Origin: Zoogloea sp041908905 | GTDB taxonomy: Bacteria; Pseudomonadota; Gammaproteobacteria; Burkholderiales; Rhodocyclaceae | NCBI RefSeq assembly: GCF_041908905.1 | Contig: NZ_JAYREK010000020.1 | Coordinates: forward strand, 1-64,000 | DNA length: 64,000 nucleotides | Direction of reading: 5' to 3' | Shown: in pieces, positions 10,776-19,878 of the stretch | Numbering within the stretch: the first letter of the stretch is position 1 | Layout of the letters: each line of letters begins with the position of its first letter | Program-made: the position numbers and the translations under genes | The notes under the pieces: generated by a model | The model's input: only the letters and a program-made list of their open reading frames with translations | Databases searched by the model: none | What the model was told of the DNA's origin: nothing

Positions 10776-11207
10776 ATGAACCGTCGTGAAGCCCTCTTCG
10801 CCACCGGCGCCCTGCTCGCCGCCGCCGGCACCGCCCAGGCCGCCGACCACAGCCACCATCACCACGAAGGCGCCCACCCGTGGCAGGCCGTGCTCGACAC
10901 CGCCGGCATCTGCATCGAGAAGGGCGAGGTCTGCCTGACCCACTGCATCATGCTGCTCGGCGAAGGCGACAAGTCCATGGCCGCCTGCGCCGCCAGCGTG
11001 CGCGAGATGCTCGCCTCCTGCCGGGCGCTGATCTCCCTCGCCGCCGCCGAATCGAAGTTCGCCCCCCGCCTCGCCGCGCTCTGCGTGGACGTCTGCCGGG
11101 CCTGCGAAGCCGAGTGCAAGAAGCACGCCGACAAGCACAAACCCTGCAGGGAGTGCATGGAAAGCTGCGGCGAGTGCGCCAAGGCCTGCCGGGCGATGGT
11201 CGCCTGA
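10776..11207 (+). CDS. Csp-type four-helix copper-storage protein, exported
   Basis: The 143-residue protein resembles the Csp1/DUF326 family, whose four-helix bundle stores many Cu(I) ions along Cys pairs. It carries an RREAL twin-arginine-like motif and a signal peptide ending near residue 23 (TAQAADH), then a His cluster (HSHHHH). Cysteines occur in helical spacing: CIEKGEVCLTHC, CAASVREMLASC, CVDVCRACEAEC, CRECMESCGECAKAC. Folded export through Tat is typical of Csp1. It follows dolP by 18 bases. The copper role is from family resemblance. Confidence 0.9.
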   Translation: MNRREALFATGALLAAAGTAQAADHSHHHHEGAHPWQAVLDTAGICIEKGEVCLTHCIMLLGEGDKSMAACAASVREMLASCRALISLAAAESKFAPRLAALCVDVCRACEAECKKHADKHKPCRECMESCGECAKACRAMVA

Positions 11208-11256
11208 CAATGCCGTCGGCGGCGGGCGCGCAAGAAGGCTTTGGAAAGAAACCGAC

Positions 11257-11886
11257 ATGACGCAAGCTCAGACCCCCTTCCCCTACTCCATCGACGGCCT
11301 CGACCCGGCGTCCGGGCTGCGTCGCATGGAGAGCGACATCGAGCTTTACGCCGCCCTGCTGCGCGACTTCGTTGCCACCGAGAAAGACGCCGCCCAGGCG
11401 ATCGCCGACGCCCTCGCCCGGAACGACCGGGCGGCCGCCACCCGCCGCGCGCACACGGTCAAGGGCCTGGCCGGCACCTTTGGCGCGGTGCGCCTGCACC
11501 CCGCGGCCCAATCCCTCGAGACCGCCCTGCGTGAGGCCGCCCCGGCCGCGCACATCGCCGAACTGCTGGCCCACTTCGAGGCCGAGCTGGCGTCCCTCAT
11601 CGAGGCCCTCGAGGCCGGGCTGCCGCCGGAGCACCCGGTCGAGGCCGAGCTCGCGCCGGTCGACCCGGAGCAGCTCACGCGGGTCTGCCGCGAACTCGGC
11701 AGCCTGATGGCCAACTGGGACGTGGCGGCCCGCCGCCTGCTCGACAGCCACGCGCCCATGCTGCGGGCGGCCTTTCCCGACGACTTCGTGGCGCTCCAGA
11801 GCGCCCTGCGCGACTTCGACTTCGACTCCGCGACGACCCGGCTCGCTCAGGCCTGCGCCCGGGCAGGCGTGCCACTCGAAGGCTGA
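11257..11886 (+). CDS. Hpt-domain phosphotransfer protein
   Basis: This is a stand-alone histidine phosphotransfer protein of 209 residues. The Hpt domain covers about residues 15-110; the phospho-histidine is in RRAHTVKGLAGTFGA near residue 66, the classical HxxKG(A/S/L) site. A second, less recognisable helical half follows (residues 125-209). It lies in a stretch with no adjacent kinase, so its partners are probably encoded elsewhere. It starts 49 bases after the copper-protein gene. Confidence 0.85.
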   Translation: MTQAQTPFPYSIDGLDPASGLRRMESDIELYAALLRDFVATEKDAAQAIADALARNDRAAATRRAHTVKGLAGTFGAVRLHPAAQSLETALREAAPAAHIAELLAHFEAELASLIEALEAGLPPEHPVEAELAPVDPEQLTRVCRELGSLMANWDVAARRLLDSHAPMLRAAFPDDFVALQSALRDFDFDSATTRLAQACARAGVPLEG

Positions 11887-12063
11887 GCCCGCACCGCGGG
11901 CCGCGTGAACATCCATCGTCCCCCTGCCGCTTGAGGCCGATCAACAAAACACCCACAAAAGGGCGGACAATCCGCCTGATGCCTGCGCCGAGCGCCGGCA
12001 AGCGGACACCCTGCGGGTTGCAGGGCCCAGCCTGATTTCCGTTATCCACTGAAAGCCTCAACA

Positions 12064-13938
12064 GTGTCCAACGCCCACTCCCAAAAGGCCCTGGCTCCCG
12101 TCGTGATCGGCGCCATCGGCGTCGTCTTCGGCGACATCGGCACCAGCCCCCTGTATGCCCTGAAGGAAATCTTCAACGGGCACCACCCCATCCCCATCAC
12201 GCCCGACAACATCTTCGGCATCCTGTCGATGGTGTTCTGGTCCATCATCGCGCTGGTCACCGTCAAGTATGTCAGCGTGATCATGCGCGCCGACAACCGC
12301 GGCGAGGGGGGCTCCCTGGCCCTGCTGTCGCTGATCACCGAGCGCTCGCACCACCGCGTCGTCACCTGGATCATCTCGCTCCTCGGGATCTTCGCCGCCG
12401 CCCTCTTCTACGGCGACAGCATGATCACGCCGGCCATCTCGGTGCTCTCGGCGGTGGAGGGCCTGGAGATCATCACCCCCGACCTCAAGCCCTACGTGCT
12501 GCCGCTCACGGTGGGGATCCTGAGCGGGCTGTTCTTCATCCAGCGCCGTGGCACCGGCACCGTGGGCCTGTTCTTCGGCCCGGTGATGATCGGCTGGTTC
12601 GGCGTGCTCGGGCTGCTCGGCGTGCTTGAGATCGCCCGCCACCCCGACGTGCTGGCGGCCCTCAACCCGATCTACGCGATCCGCTTCATCAACGCCCACC
12701 CGGGCCTGGCCTTCCTGGCCCTCGGCTCGGTGGTGCTGTCGGTGACCGGTGGCGAGGCGCTGTACACCGACATGGGCCACTTCGGACGCTTCCCGATCCG
12801 GCTGGCCTGGTTCGGCTTCGTGATGCCGGCGCTGGTGCTCAACTACTTCGGCCAGGGCGCGCTGCTCCTCAACGAGCCGGGCGCCATCGAAAGCCCGTTC
12901 TTCCACCTCGGCCCCCAGTGGGCGCTGATCCCGCTGGTGATCCTCGCCACCCTGGCCACCGTCATCGCCTCCCAGGCGGTGATCTCCGGCGCCTTCTCGG
13001 TGGCCCGCCAGGCGGTACAGATGGGCTTCCTGCCGCGCATGCTGATCGTGCACACCTCCGGCAAGTCCGAAGGCCAGATCTACGTGCCCTTCACCAACTG
13101 GACCCTCTACTTCGCGGTGGTGGCCCTGGTGCTGGGCTTCAAGAGCTCCTCCAACCTGGCCGCGGCCTACGGCATCGCCGTCACCGGCACCATGCTGATC
13201 GACACCATCCTGGTGTCCTTCGTGATGGTCCTGCTGTGGCGCTGGCACCCGCTGGTGGTGGCCCTGGTGGCCGGCGCCTTCCTGCTGGTGGACATCGCCT
13301 TCTTCGCCGCCAACGTGATCAAGATCCCCGAGGGCGGCTGGTTCCCGATCGTGATGGGCCTGATCTCCTTCACCGTGCTCACCACCTGGCGCCGCGGCCG
13401 CAAGCTGGTGCGGCGCGAGCTGGCCAAGCAGGGCATCCCGATGGCGGCCTTCCTGCCGGCGATCGGCAGCGACATCCACCGGGTCAGCGGCACCGCGGTG
13501 TTCATGACCGGTTCCAAGGAAGGCGTGCCCGCCGCGCTGCTGCACAACCTCAAGCACAACCAGATCCTGCACGAGCGGGTGGCCCTGGTGACCGTCGAGA
13601 CCACCGACACGCCCTACGTCAATGACCTCGACCGGCTCTACCTGCACCCCATGGAAAAGGGCTTCATGCGCATCGTGATCCGCTACGGCTTCATGGAAGA
13701 CCCGGACATCCCCCTCGCCCTGGAGCAGTGCAAGCGCTTCGGTGAATCCTTCGAGATGATGGAAACCACCTTCTACGTGTCCCGCGAGACGGTGATCCCC
13801 GGCGTGCTCGGGCGGCGGATCAGCCCCTGGCGCGCGCGGCTGTTCGCCTTCATGTCGAAGAACGCCACCAGCGCCACCGACTTCTTCAAGATCCCGAACA
13901 ACCGGGTGGTCGAGCTGGGCACCCAGCTGGTGATCTGA
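12064..13938 (+). CDS. kup: Low-affinity potassium uptake protein Kup
   Basis: Kup imports potassium, probably with protons, across the inner membrane. The 624-residue protein starts with GTG and shows the family's VFGDIGTSPLYAL motif near residues 21-33, then about twelve membrane helices to residue 450. A cytoplasmic C-terminal domain follows, including MTGSKEGVPAALLHNLKHN. The length is standard. A 177-base gap upstream holds no gene. A GC-rich hairpin follows the stop. Confidence 0.95.
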   Translation: MSNAHSQKALAPVVIGAIGVVFGDIGTSPLYALKEIFNGHHPIPITPDNIFGILSMVFWSIIALVTVKYVSVIMRADNRGEGGSLALLSLITERSHHRVVTWIISLLGIFAAALFYGDSMITPAISVLSAVEGLEIITPDLKPYVLPLTVGILSGLFFIQRRGTGTVGLFFGPVMIGWFGVLGLLGVLEIARHPDVLAALNPIYAIRFINAHPGLAFLALGSVVLSVTGGEALYTDMGHFGRFPIRLAWFGFVMPALVLNYFGQGALLLNEPGAIESPFFHLGPQWALIPLVILATLATVIASQAVISGAFSVARQAVQMGFLPRMLIVHTSGKSEGQIYVPFTNWTLYFAVVALVLGFKSSSNLAAAYGIAVTGTMLIDTILVSFVMVLLWRWHPLVVALVAGAFLLVDIAFFAANVIKIPEGGWFPIVMGLISFTVLTTWRRGRKLVRRELAKQGIPMAAFLPAIGSDIHRVSGTAVFMTGSKEGVPAALLHNLKHNQILHERVALVTVETTDTPYVNDLDRLYLHPMEKGFMRIVIRYGFMEDPDIPLALEQCKRFGESFEMMETTFYVSRETVIPGVLGRRISPWRARLFAFMSKNATSATDFFKIPNNRVVELGTQLVI

Positions 13939-13953
13939 CCCCGCTCCAGCGGA

Positions 13954-13985
13954 CGCCCGGCCCCTCGCCCGTCAGGGCCGGGGCG
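13954..13985. terminator. GC hairpin between kup and the convergent small gene
   Basis: Arms CGCCCGGCCC (13954-13963) and GGGCCGGGGCG (13975-13985) pair with one bulge around an 11-base loop. There is no T run on either strand. It overlaps the last codons of the minus-strand gene. It could serve both genes as a weak or Rho-assisted terminator. Confidence 0.4.
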
Positions 13986-14205
13986 CCAGGCCTGTCGCGC
14001 CCAGATCCCACTGGGCGAGGATCTCCGCGGCCTGGCACGCCAGCGCCGGGTCATCGAAGCCCTCGGAAGACGGCACCCGCACGAAAGTCCGCAACGGACG
14101 GCCGTTGGCCAGCAGGACGTCGTACCAGCCATCCCACTTCCGCTCGCCGCGCCGGGGCAGCGCGTAGGAGCAATAAACCACATCCGGGGAAATCTGTCGT
14201 GCCAT
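13972..14205 (-). CDS. Hypothetical small protein
   Basis: The 77-residue product was not recognised. It contains YALPRRGERKWDGWYDVLL and FDDPALACQAAEILAQWD, looks soluble and has no signal peptide or Cys motif. The ATG at 14205 was chosen over 14223 because AGGAG lies seven bases upstream of it. It is convergent with kup and ends inside the hairpin there. GC and codon use resemble its neighbours. A real gene is likely from the good ribosome binding site, but no function is proposed. Confidence 0.6.
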   Translation of the reverse strand: MARQISPDVVYCSYALPRRGERKWDGWYDVLLANGRPLRTFVRVPSSEGFDDPALACQAAEILAQWDLGATGLAPRP

Positions 14206-14388
14206 GGCGGGCTCCTGCAACAAGATGCGGCGCCGGCCTACGGCGCTGCGGGTGCCTGGATTCTAGGCAGACACGGCCCGACCAAAGGTGAAAGAAGATT
14301 GCAGACGGGCCGCCTGAAGCACCTTGCAACAACTTTGCGCACGGCCCGACCCATGACGCCCCCGACGCCGGGACGGCCGGCTGGCGCC

Positions 14389-15321
14389 TCAGCCGTAGCG
14401 GGGTGCCGGCACCGAGCATCGGCGGGGCACCCGCGCCATCGACCAATGCTGTCGGGCCCAGGCCCAGACGGCCGCCAGCCCCGCCTCGGCGAGGCCCGCC
14501 GGCGGCTCCTGGCCCAGGAAATCCAGCGCATCGACCAGCACCCGGGCCGGATCGGCGCCCTCCACCGCCCGGGCGAGGGTCTGCTTGGAGAGCTTCTCGC
14601 CGGCGGCGTTGCTGGCCACCGGCAGGTGGGCGTAGCGCGGCTGGGGGTGGCCGAGCAGGCGCTGCAGCAGGATCTGCCGGCCGGTGGAGTCGAGCAGGTC
14701 GGCCCCGCGGACGACCTCGGTGACCCCCGCCTCGGCGTCATCCACCACCACCGCCAGCTGATAGGCGAACAGGCCGTCGGCGCGCAGCAGCACAAAATCG
14801 CCCACGTCGGCGGCCACGTCTTCGCGGATCGGGCCCTGCACCGCGTCGTCGAAACTCACCTCGCCCGGCTCGACCCGCAGGCGCCAGGCCCGCGCCTCGC
14901 GGCCGGGGGCCAGGCCGTCGCGGCAGGTGCCCGGGTAGCGCCGGGTGCCATCGCGGGCCAGGGCCGAATCGGCGATCTCCTTGCGGGTGCAGGCGCACGG
15001 GAACACACGCCCCGCCGCGCGCAGGGCCTCGAAGGCGGCCCGGTAGGCATCCGTCCGCCGGCTCTGCCAGACCACCGGGCCGTCCCACTCGAAGCCGAAC
15101 TGCTCGAGGGTGCGCAGAATGCCTTCCGCGGCCCCCGGCACGGTGCGCGGCGTGTCCACGTCCTCGATGCGCAGCAGCCAGCGTCCGCCGGCGGCGCGGG
15201 CCGACAGGCTGCTGCCGAGGGCGGCCACCATCGAGCCGAAATGCAGCGGGCCGCTGGGCGACGGCGCGAAACGCCCCACCACGCAGCCGCCGGCCGGCCC
15301 GGCGAGGTCGGCACCCGGCAT
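14389..15321 (-). CDS. gluQ: Glutamyl-Q tRNA(Asp) synthetase GluQ
   Basis: GluQ-RS attaches glutamate to the queuosine base in the anticodon of tRNA(Asp). It is a truncated glutamyl-tRNA synthetase lacking the anticodon-binding domain, as the 310-residue length here shows. The HIGH-type motif is APSPSGPLHFGS near residues 19-30. A zinc site of the CxC...Y...C kind is visible (CACTRKE...YPGTCR), and the KMSKS-like loop is EKLSKQTLA. AAGGAGG seven bases before the ATG at 15321 fixes the start. It lies downstream of aroG on the same strand. Confidence 0.94.
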   Translation of the reverse strand: MPGADLAGPAGGCVVGRFAPSPSGPLHFGSMVAALGSSLSARAAGGRWLLRIEDVDTPRTVPGAAEGILRTLEQFGFEWDGPVVWQSRRTDAYRAAFEALRAAGRVFPCACTRKEIADSALARDGTRRYPGTCRDGLAPGREARAWRLRVEPGEVSFDDAVQGPIREDVAADVGDFVLLRADGLFAYQLAVVVDDAEAGVTEVVRGADLLDSTGRQILLQRLLGHPQPRYAHLPVASNAAGEKLSKQTLARAVEGADPARVLVDALDFLGQEPPAGLAEAGLAAVWAWARQHWSMARVPRRCSVPAPRYG

Positions 15322-15365
15322 CGGAAAACCTCCTTGTGCGGGCCGCCGCGGCGACCCATGAAAAT

Positions 15366-15384
15366 CGCCCGCATCGAGCGGGCG
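15366..15384 (-). terminator. Intrinsic terminator after aroG
   Basis: On the minus strand a seven-base-pair stem CGCCCGC/GCGGGCG with a five-base loop is followed by ATTTT. It lies 60 bases after the aroG stop and just upstream of the gluQ ribosome binding site. It would reduce readthrough into gluQ. Confidence 0.6.
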
Positions 15385-15443
15385 TCGCAAACGGCCCGGC
15401 CGGGCGGCCCCCGCCTGCGGCGGCGGCCCGGCGAGGGGTTGGA

Positions 15444-16523
15444 TTACTCCTGCGCGGCGCGCAGCACGCGGCGCTGACGCACCGCCTCGGCGAGCACATC
15501 GAGCACGGTCAGGCTGTCTTCCCAGCCGATGCAGGCGTCGGTGATGCTCTTGCCGTATTCGAGGTCGACGCCCGGCTTGAGGTCCTGGCGACCTTCCTTG
15601 ATGTGGGACTCCACCATCACGCCGATGATGCGCTCCTCGCCGCCGGCCATCTGCCCGGCCACGTCGCGGGCGACGTCCACCTGGCGCTTGAACTGCTTGC
15701 TGCTGTTGGCGTGGGAGAAATCCACCATCAGGCGGGCCTGCAGGCCGGAGGCAGCGAGCTCCTTGCAGGCCGCATCGACGCTCCCGGCGTCGTAGTTGGG
15801 GGCCTTGCCGCCGCGCATGATGAGGTGGCAGTCCTCGTTGCCGGTGGTGGACACGATGGCCGAGTGGCCGGCCTTGGTCACCGACAGGAAATGGTGGGGC
15901 GACTGGGCCGCCTTGATCGCATCGACGGCGATGCGGATGTTGCCGTCGGTGCCGTTCTTGAAGCCCACCGGGCAGGACAGGCCGGAGGCCAGCTCGCGGT
16001 GCACCTGGCTCTCGGTGGTCCGTGCACCAATGGCGCCCCAGCAGATCAGGTCGGCCAGGTATTGCGGGGTGATCATGTCGAGGAACTCGGTGGCCGCCGG
16101 CAGACCCAGCTCGTTGACCTCCCACAGCAGCTTGCGGGCGAGGCGCACTCCTTCGTTGATGGCGAAGCTGCCGTTGAGGTGCGGATCGTTGATGAGGCCC
16201 TTCCAGCCCACCGTGGTGCGCGGCTTCTCGAAGTAGACGCGCATCACCACCAGCAGGTCGTCCTGCAGGCGGTCGGCCTCGGCCTTCAGGCGGCGGGCGT
16301 ATTCCATCGCCGCGTCGTAGTCGTGGATCGAACACGGGCCGATCACCACCAGCAGGCGGTCGTCGGCGCCGAAGAGGATGCGGTGGATCGCGCTGCGCGC
16401 GGCAAAAGTCGTCTCGGCGGCCTTCTTGGTGGCGGGAAACTCCCTCAACACATGGCTGGGGGGGTTGAGCTCCTTGATCTCCTTGATCCGGACATCGTCG
16501 ATGGTGACTTTCGCTGTATGCAT
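15444..16523 (-). CDS. aroG: 3-deoxy-7-phosphoheptulonate (DAHP) synthase, AroFGH type
   Basis: The enzyme condenses phosphoenolpyruvate and erythrose 4-phosphate in the first step of the shikimate pathway. The 359-residue protein is of the class I alpha family, with VIGPCSIHDYDAAMEYA near residues 60-76 (metal-ligand Cys), MRVYFEKPRTTVGWKGL, SCPVGFKNGTDG and LMVDFSHANSSKQ. The length matches E. coli AroG (350). Which aromatic amino acid inhibits it cannot be read reliably. The gene has its own terminator and is divergent from the cyanophycinase gene. Confidence 0.95.
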   Translation of the reverse strand: MHTAKVTIDDVRIKEIKELNPPSHVLREFPATKKAAETTFAARSAIHRILFGADDRLLVVIGPCSIHDYDAAMEYARRLKAEADRLQDDLLVVMRVYFEKPRTTVGWKGLINDPHLNGSFAINEGVRLARKLLWEVNELGLPAATEFLDMITPQYLADLICWGAIGARTTESQVHRELASGLSCPVGFKNGTDGNIRIAVDAIKAAQSPHHFLSVTKAGHSAIVSTTGNEDCHLIMRGGKAPNYDAGSVDAACKELAASGLQARLMVDFSHANSSKQFKRQVDVARDVAGQMAGGEERIIGVMVESHIKEGRQDLKPGVDLEYGKSITDACIGWEDSLTVLDVLAEAVRQRRVLRAAQE

Positions 16524-16758
16524 GGTGAAACCCTGTCGGCAACTTTTTGGTGAGTCGTGAATTCTAGCCCATGCACGGCGGCGACGGCCATGCCGGCAGG
16601 GCGCGGGGCGGGCGCTGGCGAGCCCGCCCCTACGCGGATCCCGAATTCTCGCGGAGGCGGGTGCGCGCTATAGTCCGCCCCCTTCGGCGAACGCCGCGCG
16701 CAGAGCCGCCCCCGGGCCGGCCGCCGACCATCGATCCGAACCCGCCCGCAGCCGCCCC

Positions 16759-17655
16759 GTGACGCCCCCTCTCCTCCGCCGCCTGCTCGTCCTCATCGCG
16801 CCCACCGTCGGTCTGCCCCAGCCCGGCCGCGGGGCGAGCGAGCCCGCCGTGCCGCCCTCCCGGCCCGGCAACCTCATCATCGTGGGGGGCAGAGACACCC
16901 CGATGGCGGTCCAGCAGCGCTTCGTCAGCCTGGCCGGGGGCGCCGGCCGGACCCGGATCGCCCTGTTCCCGATGGCCAGCACCCAGTTCGACGAGGAAGC
17001 CCGGGAGGTGATGGCCGACCTGCGGAAACTCAACGCCGACACCCACCTCATCAACATCGACCGCCAGGAAGCCCAGGCGGAGGCGACCGCGCAGCTGCTC
17101 GAGACCTTCACCGGCTACTGGTTTCTGGGTGGCGATCAGAACCGCCTGGCGGCCACCCTGCTCGGGACCCGGGCCCTCGATGTCATCGAGCGTCGGTATC
17201 AGGAAGGCGCGGTGGTGGGCGGCACATCCGCCGGCGCCGCCGTGATGACCAGCGAGATGCTGACCGGCCGCCAGAAGCCCGACAAGGGGGAGACGCCGCC
17301 CATCGCCCGCGGCGCGATCGACCTCGCCAGGGGCTTCGGCTTCCTGCCCGAGGCCATCATCGATCAGCACTTCCTGAAGCGCGCCCGCTACAACCGCCTG
17401 CTCAGCGCGGTGCTAGACCGGCCGCAGCTGATCGGCATCGGCATCGACGAGGAGACCGCCCTGCAGGTGCGCCCCGACGGCCGCTGGGAAGTGCTCGGCA
17501 ACAGCTACGTGAAGATCATCGACGCCCGCGGCGCACGCCTCACCCACGACCGCCGGCACCTCACCGGCGCCGGCAACATCCGGCTGCACCTGCTGCCGCG
17601 GGGCAGCGTGTTCGACCCGAGGCGGGGGCGCGTCACCCTGCCCGAGGGCGGCTGA
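16759..17655 (+). CDS. Cyanophycinase (peptidase S51 family), probably exported
   Basis: The 298-residue protein resembles cyanophycinases, serine peptidases that cut the Asp-Arg polymer cyanophycin into dipeptides. The nucleophile motif GGTSAGA places Ser at about residue 157. The family fold is also seen in NLIIVGGRDTP, GYWFLGGDQNRL, FLPEAIIDQHFLKRARYNRL and GIGIDEETAL. The N terminus (hydrophobic to about residue 18, then GASEP) could be a signal peptide, pointing to an extracellular CphE-like enzyme. No cyanophycin synthetase gene lies nearby. A TATAGT at 16669-16674 might be its -10 element. Confidence 0.87.
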   Translation: MTPPLLRRLLVLIAPTVGLPQPGRGASEPAVPPSRPGNLIIVGGRDTPMAVQQRFVSLAGGAGRTRIALFPMASTQFDEEAREVMADLRKLNADTHLINIDRQEAQAEATAQLLETFTGYWFLGGDQNRLAATLLGTRALDVIERRYQEGAVVGGTSAGAAVMTSEMLTGRQKPDKGETPPIARGAIDLARGFGFLPEAIIDQHFLKRARYNRLLSAVLDRPQLIGIGIDEETALQVRPDGRWEVLGNSYVKIIDARGARLTHDRRHLTGAGNIRLHLLPRGSVFDPRRGRVTLPEGG

Positions 17656-17668
17656 GGCCAGCGACGGC

Positions 17669-18268
17669 TCAGGAGAGGCTGAGGCGGACCAGCTCGGCGA
17701 CGCTGCCGACCCCCAGCTTGTCCATCATCCGGGCCTTGTGGACCTCCACGGTGCGCGGGCTGATCGCCAGCGCCGCGGCGATCTCGCGGTTGTGCCGGCC
17801 GGCCACCACGTGGTCCATCACCTCGCGCTCCCGCGGGGTCAGCGCCTCCAGGCGCAGCCGGGCCGCGCTGCGGCGGGAGGCGGCATCGACCGCCTGGCGC
17901 TGGCGGGCGAAGGCCTCGTCGATGGCCGCCAGCAGGCGCGCCTCGTCGAGCGGCTTTTCGAGGAAGTCCACCGCCATCGCCCGGAAGGCCGCCCGCGCCG
18001 AATCCACGTCGCCGTGGCCGGTCATCACGACCACCGGCAGCTCGCAGCCCTGCTCGAGCAGCTGCCGCTGCAGGGTCAGGCCGTCCATCCCCGGCATGCG
18101 GATGTCGAGCAGCAGGCACCCCCGCCAGTGGGGCTTGAGCGCCTGCAGGAAGCTGGCGGCATCGGCGAACAGCGCCAGGCGGTGGTCATGGACGGCCAGC
18201 AGCAGGCCGAGGGCATCGCGAACGGAGGGGTCGTCATCGACGATGAAGACCGTCAGGGAATCGGTCAT
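17669..18268 (-). CDS. FixJ-family response regulator (receiver plus LuxR helix-turn-helix)
   Basis: This 199-residue regulator has a receiver domain (VFIVDDDPSVRDAL at residues 7-20, phospho-Asp in LLLDIRMPGMDG) and the Lys region VDFLEKPLDEA. A linker leads to a LuxR-type helix-turn-helix (LTPREREVMDHVVAGRHNREI). The start at 18268 overlaps the kinase stop by four bases. It is convergent with the cyanophycinase gene, 13 bases apart. Targets are unknown. Confidence 0.92.
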   Translation of the reverse strand: MTDSLTVFIVDDDPSVRDALGLLLAVHDHRLALFADAASFLQALKPHWRGCLLLDIRMPGMDGLTLQRQLLEQGCELPVVVMTGHGDVDSARAAFRAMAVDFLEKPLDEARLLAAIDEAFARQRQAVDAASRRSAARLRLEALTPREREVMDHVVAGRHNREIAAALAISPRTVEVHKARMMDKLGVGSVAELVRLSLS

Positions 18269-19878
18269 GGCGGTGGGGTTTCCTGGATCGGTAGGACGAG
18301 CTTGAAGATGCCGTGGTCCGCCGCCTCGCCCCACAGGCGGCCGCCGTGGGTCTCGGCGATGGCCCGGCTGATGACGAGGCCCAGGCCGAGGCCGCTCGAC
18401 TTGGAGGAGCGGAAGGACTCGAAGGCCCGCTCGAGGTCCCGGGGGGCGAGCCCCGGGCCGGAGTCTTCCACGCAGATCAGCACCTGCCCGCCGGCGAGCC
18501 GGGCGGCGCGGAGCGAGACCCGGCGGGCGGCGGGCTCCACCGCAGCGACCGCGTCGAAGGCATTGGACAGCAGGTTGCGCAGCACGACCTCGAGCTGCAG
18601 GCGGTCGGCGAGCAGGGTGAGCGCCGGCACCTCGGCCACCTCGAAGGCGACCCCGCCCTGGCGGGCCCGGGAATGGTAATGGGCCGTGGCGGCGGCGATC
18701 AGTTCGTCCAGCCTGACCGCCTCGAGCCGGGTCGCCCCGGTGTGGAAGAAGTCCCGCAGGCGCCGGACCACCTCGCCCGCCCGCCGCGCCTCGGCGCGCA
18801 TGCCGTTGATCGCCGCCTCGAGCCGACTGCCGGTCTCGCCGCGCACTTGGAGGGCGTCGTAGGCCGAGGCATAGGCGCCCATCGCCGTCAGCGGCTGATT
18901 GAGCTCATGAGCCAGGGCGCCGGCCATCTCCCCCGCGGCGGCGAGCCGCAAGGTCTGGCGCAGCTCGCTGCTGGTGCGGCACTGCTCGTCCACCACCCCG
19001 CCGATGAAGAAGCCGACGAGCACGATGACGACCGCCAGCATCTGCAGCTCGGCCATCGTCACCGCCCGGAAATCGAGCACCTGCATGGCGCCGATCATGC
19101 CGAGCTGGAGCACGGTCGCGGACACGATCGCCCCGGCCATGCCCTGCCGGACCGAGGCCCAGACGATGGGCAGGAAGAGAAAGTAGAACAGCTTGAAGCC
19201 GCCTTCACCGCCCAGCCCGAAGGCGATCCACAGCACGACCACCCCCAGCAGCGAATGGCCCAGGGTCTCCCAGCTCCGCAGCACCGTATGCAGCGCCAGC
19301 CGGCCCCGCCCGACGCTGAGCCACCAGAAGAGCGGCATCGCCACGGTGATCCCCACCGCGTCCCCGACCCAGGACCGGACCACCCCGGCCGACCATCCGT
19401 CCCACGGCAGCAGACCGAGCAGGCAAAGGCTGCTGACATACACCAGGCTGTTGAGCAGCGTCCCGCACACCACCGGCAGCATCCACCCGACCAGGGCCGC
19501 CCGGTCGTCGAGCAGTGTCGTGGGCGCCATGCGTCGCCGGAGCACCGCGCTCAGCAGCAGATAGCCGGTGGCGAGGATCAGCGCCGGGAGCAGGCGGTTC
19601 CACCAGGGGAAGGGCACCCCGCGCACCAGATATTCGCCGAGCAGGACGGCGACGACCAGCACTGGCCCGGCGCCCGGCCCCCGGCGCAACAGGAAGACGA
19701 GGCCGAGGGCCGCCGCCGGATTCCAGGGCGTGATGTTGAGGCCGTGCAGCGGATGAATGAAGCTGGCGGCGTCGAGGGCCACGTAAAGCGCGACAAAAGC
19801 GAGGGGCAACAGAAACTTGGACAAGACGCAGGCGGCGTGGAGCATGGCGATGGCGGCATTCTGAGCCAAGCGCCGCAA
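18265..19878 (-). CDS. MASE1-domain sensor histidine kinase
   Basis: The 537-residue protein begins with eight or so membrane helices (residues 15-300) resembling the MASE1 sensory domain, including WNPAAALGLVFLLRRGPG. The kinase core follows: AGALAHELNQPLTAM (phospho-His near residue 330), NLLSNAFDAVAA (N box), VEDSGPGLAP and GLGLGLVISRAIAETHGGRL. It resembles FixL/TodS-like partners of FixJ regulators. The ATG at 19878 has no clear ribosome binding site; 19845 is an alternative. The ligand is unknown. Confidence 0.9.
   Translation of the reverse strand: MRRLAQNAAIAMLHAACVLSKFLLPLAFVALYVALDAASFIHPLHGLNITPWNPAAALGLVFLLRRGPGAGPVLVVAVLLGEYLVRGVPFPWWNRLLPALILATGYLLLSAVLRRRMAPTTLLDDRAALVGWMLPVVCGTLLNSLVYVSSLCLLGLLPWDGWSAGVVRSWVGDAVGITVAMPLFWWLSVGRGRLALHTVLRSWETLGHSLLGVVVLWIAFGLGGEGGFKLFYFLFLPIVWASVRQGMAGAIVSATVLQLGMIGAMQVLDFRAVTMAELQMLAVVIVLVGFFIGGVVDEQCRTSSELRQTLRLAAAGEMAGALAHELNQPLTAMGAYASAYDALQVRGETGSRLEAAINGMRAEARRAGEVVRRLRDFFHTGATRLEAVRLDELIAAATAHYHSRARQGGVAFEVAEVPALTLLADRLQLEVVLRNLLSNAFDAVAAVEPAARRVSLRAARLAGGQVLICVEDSGPGLAPRDLERAFESFRSSKSSGLGLGLVISRAIAETHGGRLWGEAADHGIFKLVLPIQETPPP

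Noticed and set aside
14326..14388. Possible continuation or small RNA between gluQ and the small unknown gene
   Set aside because: No hairpin with a T tract, promoter or ribosome binding site was visible.
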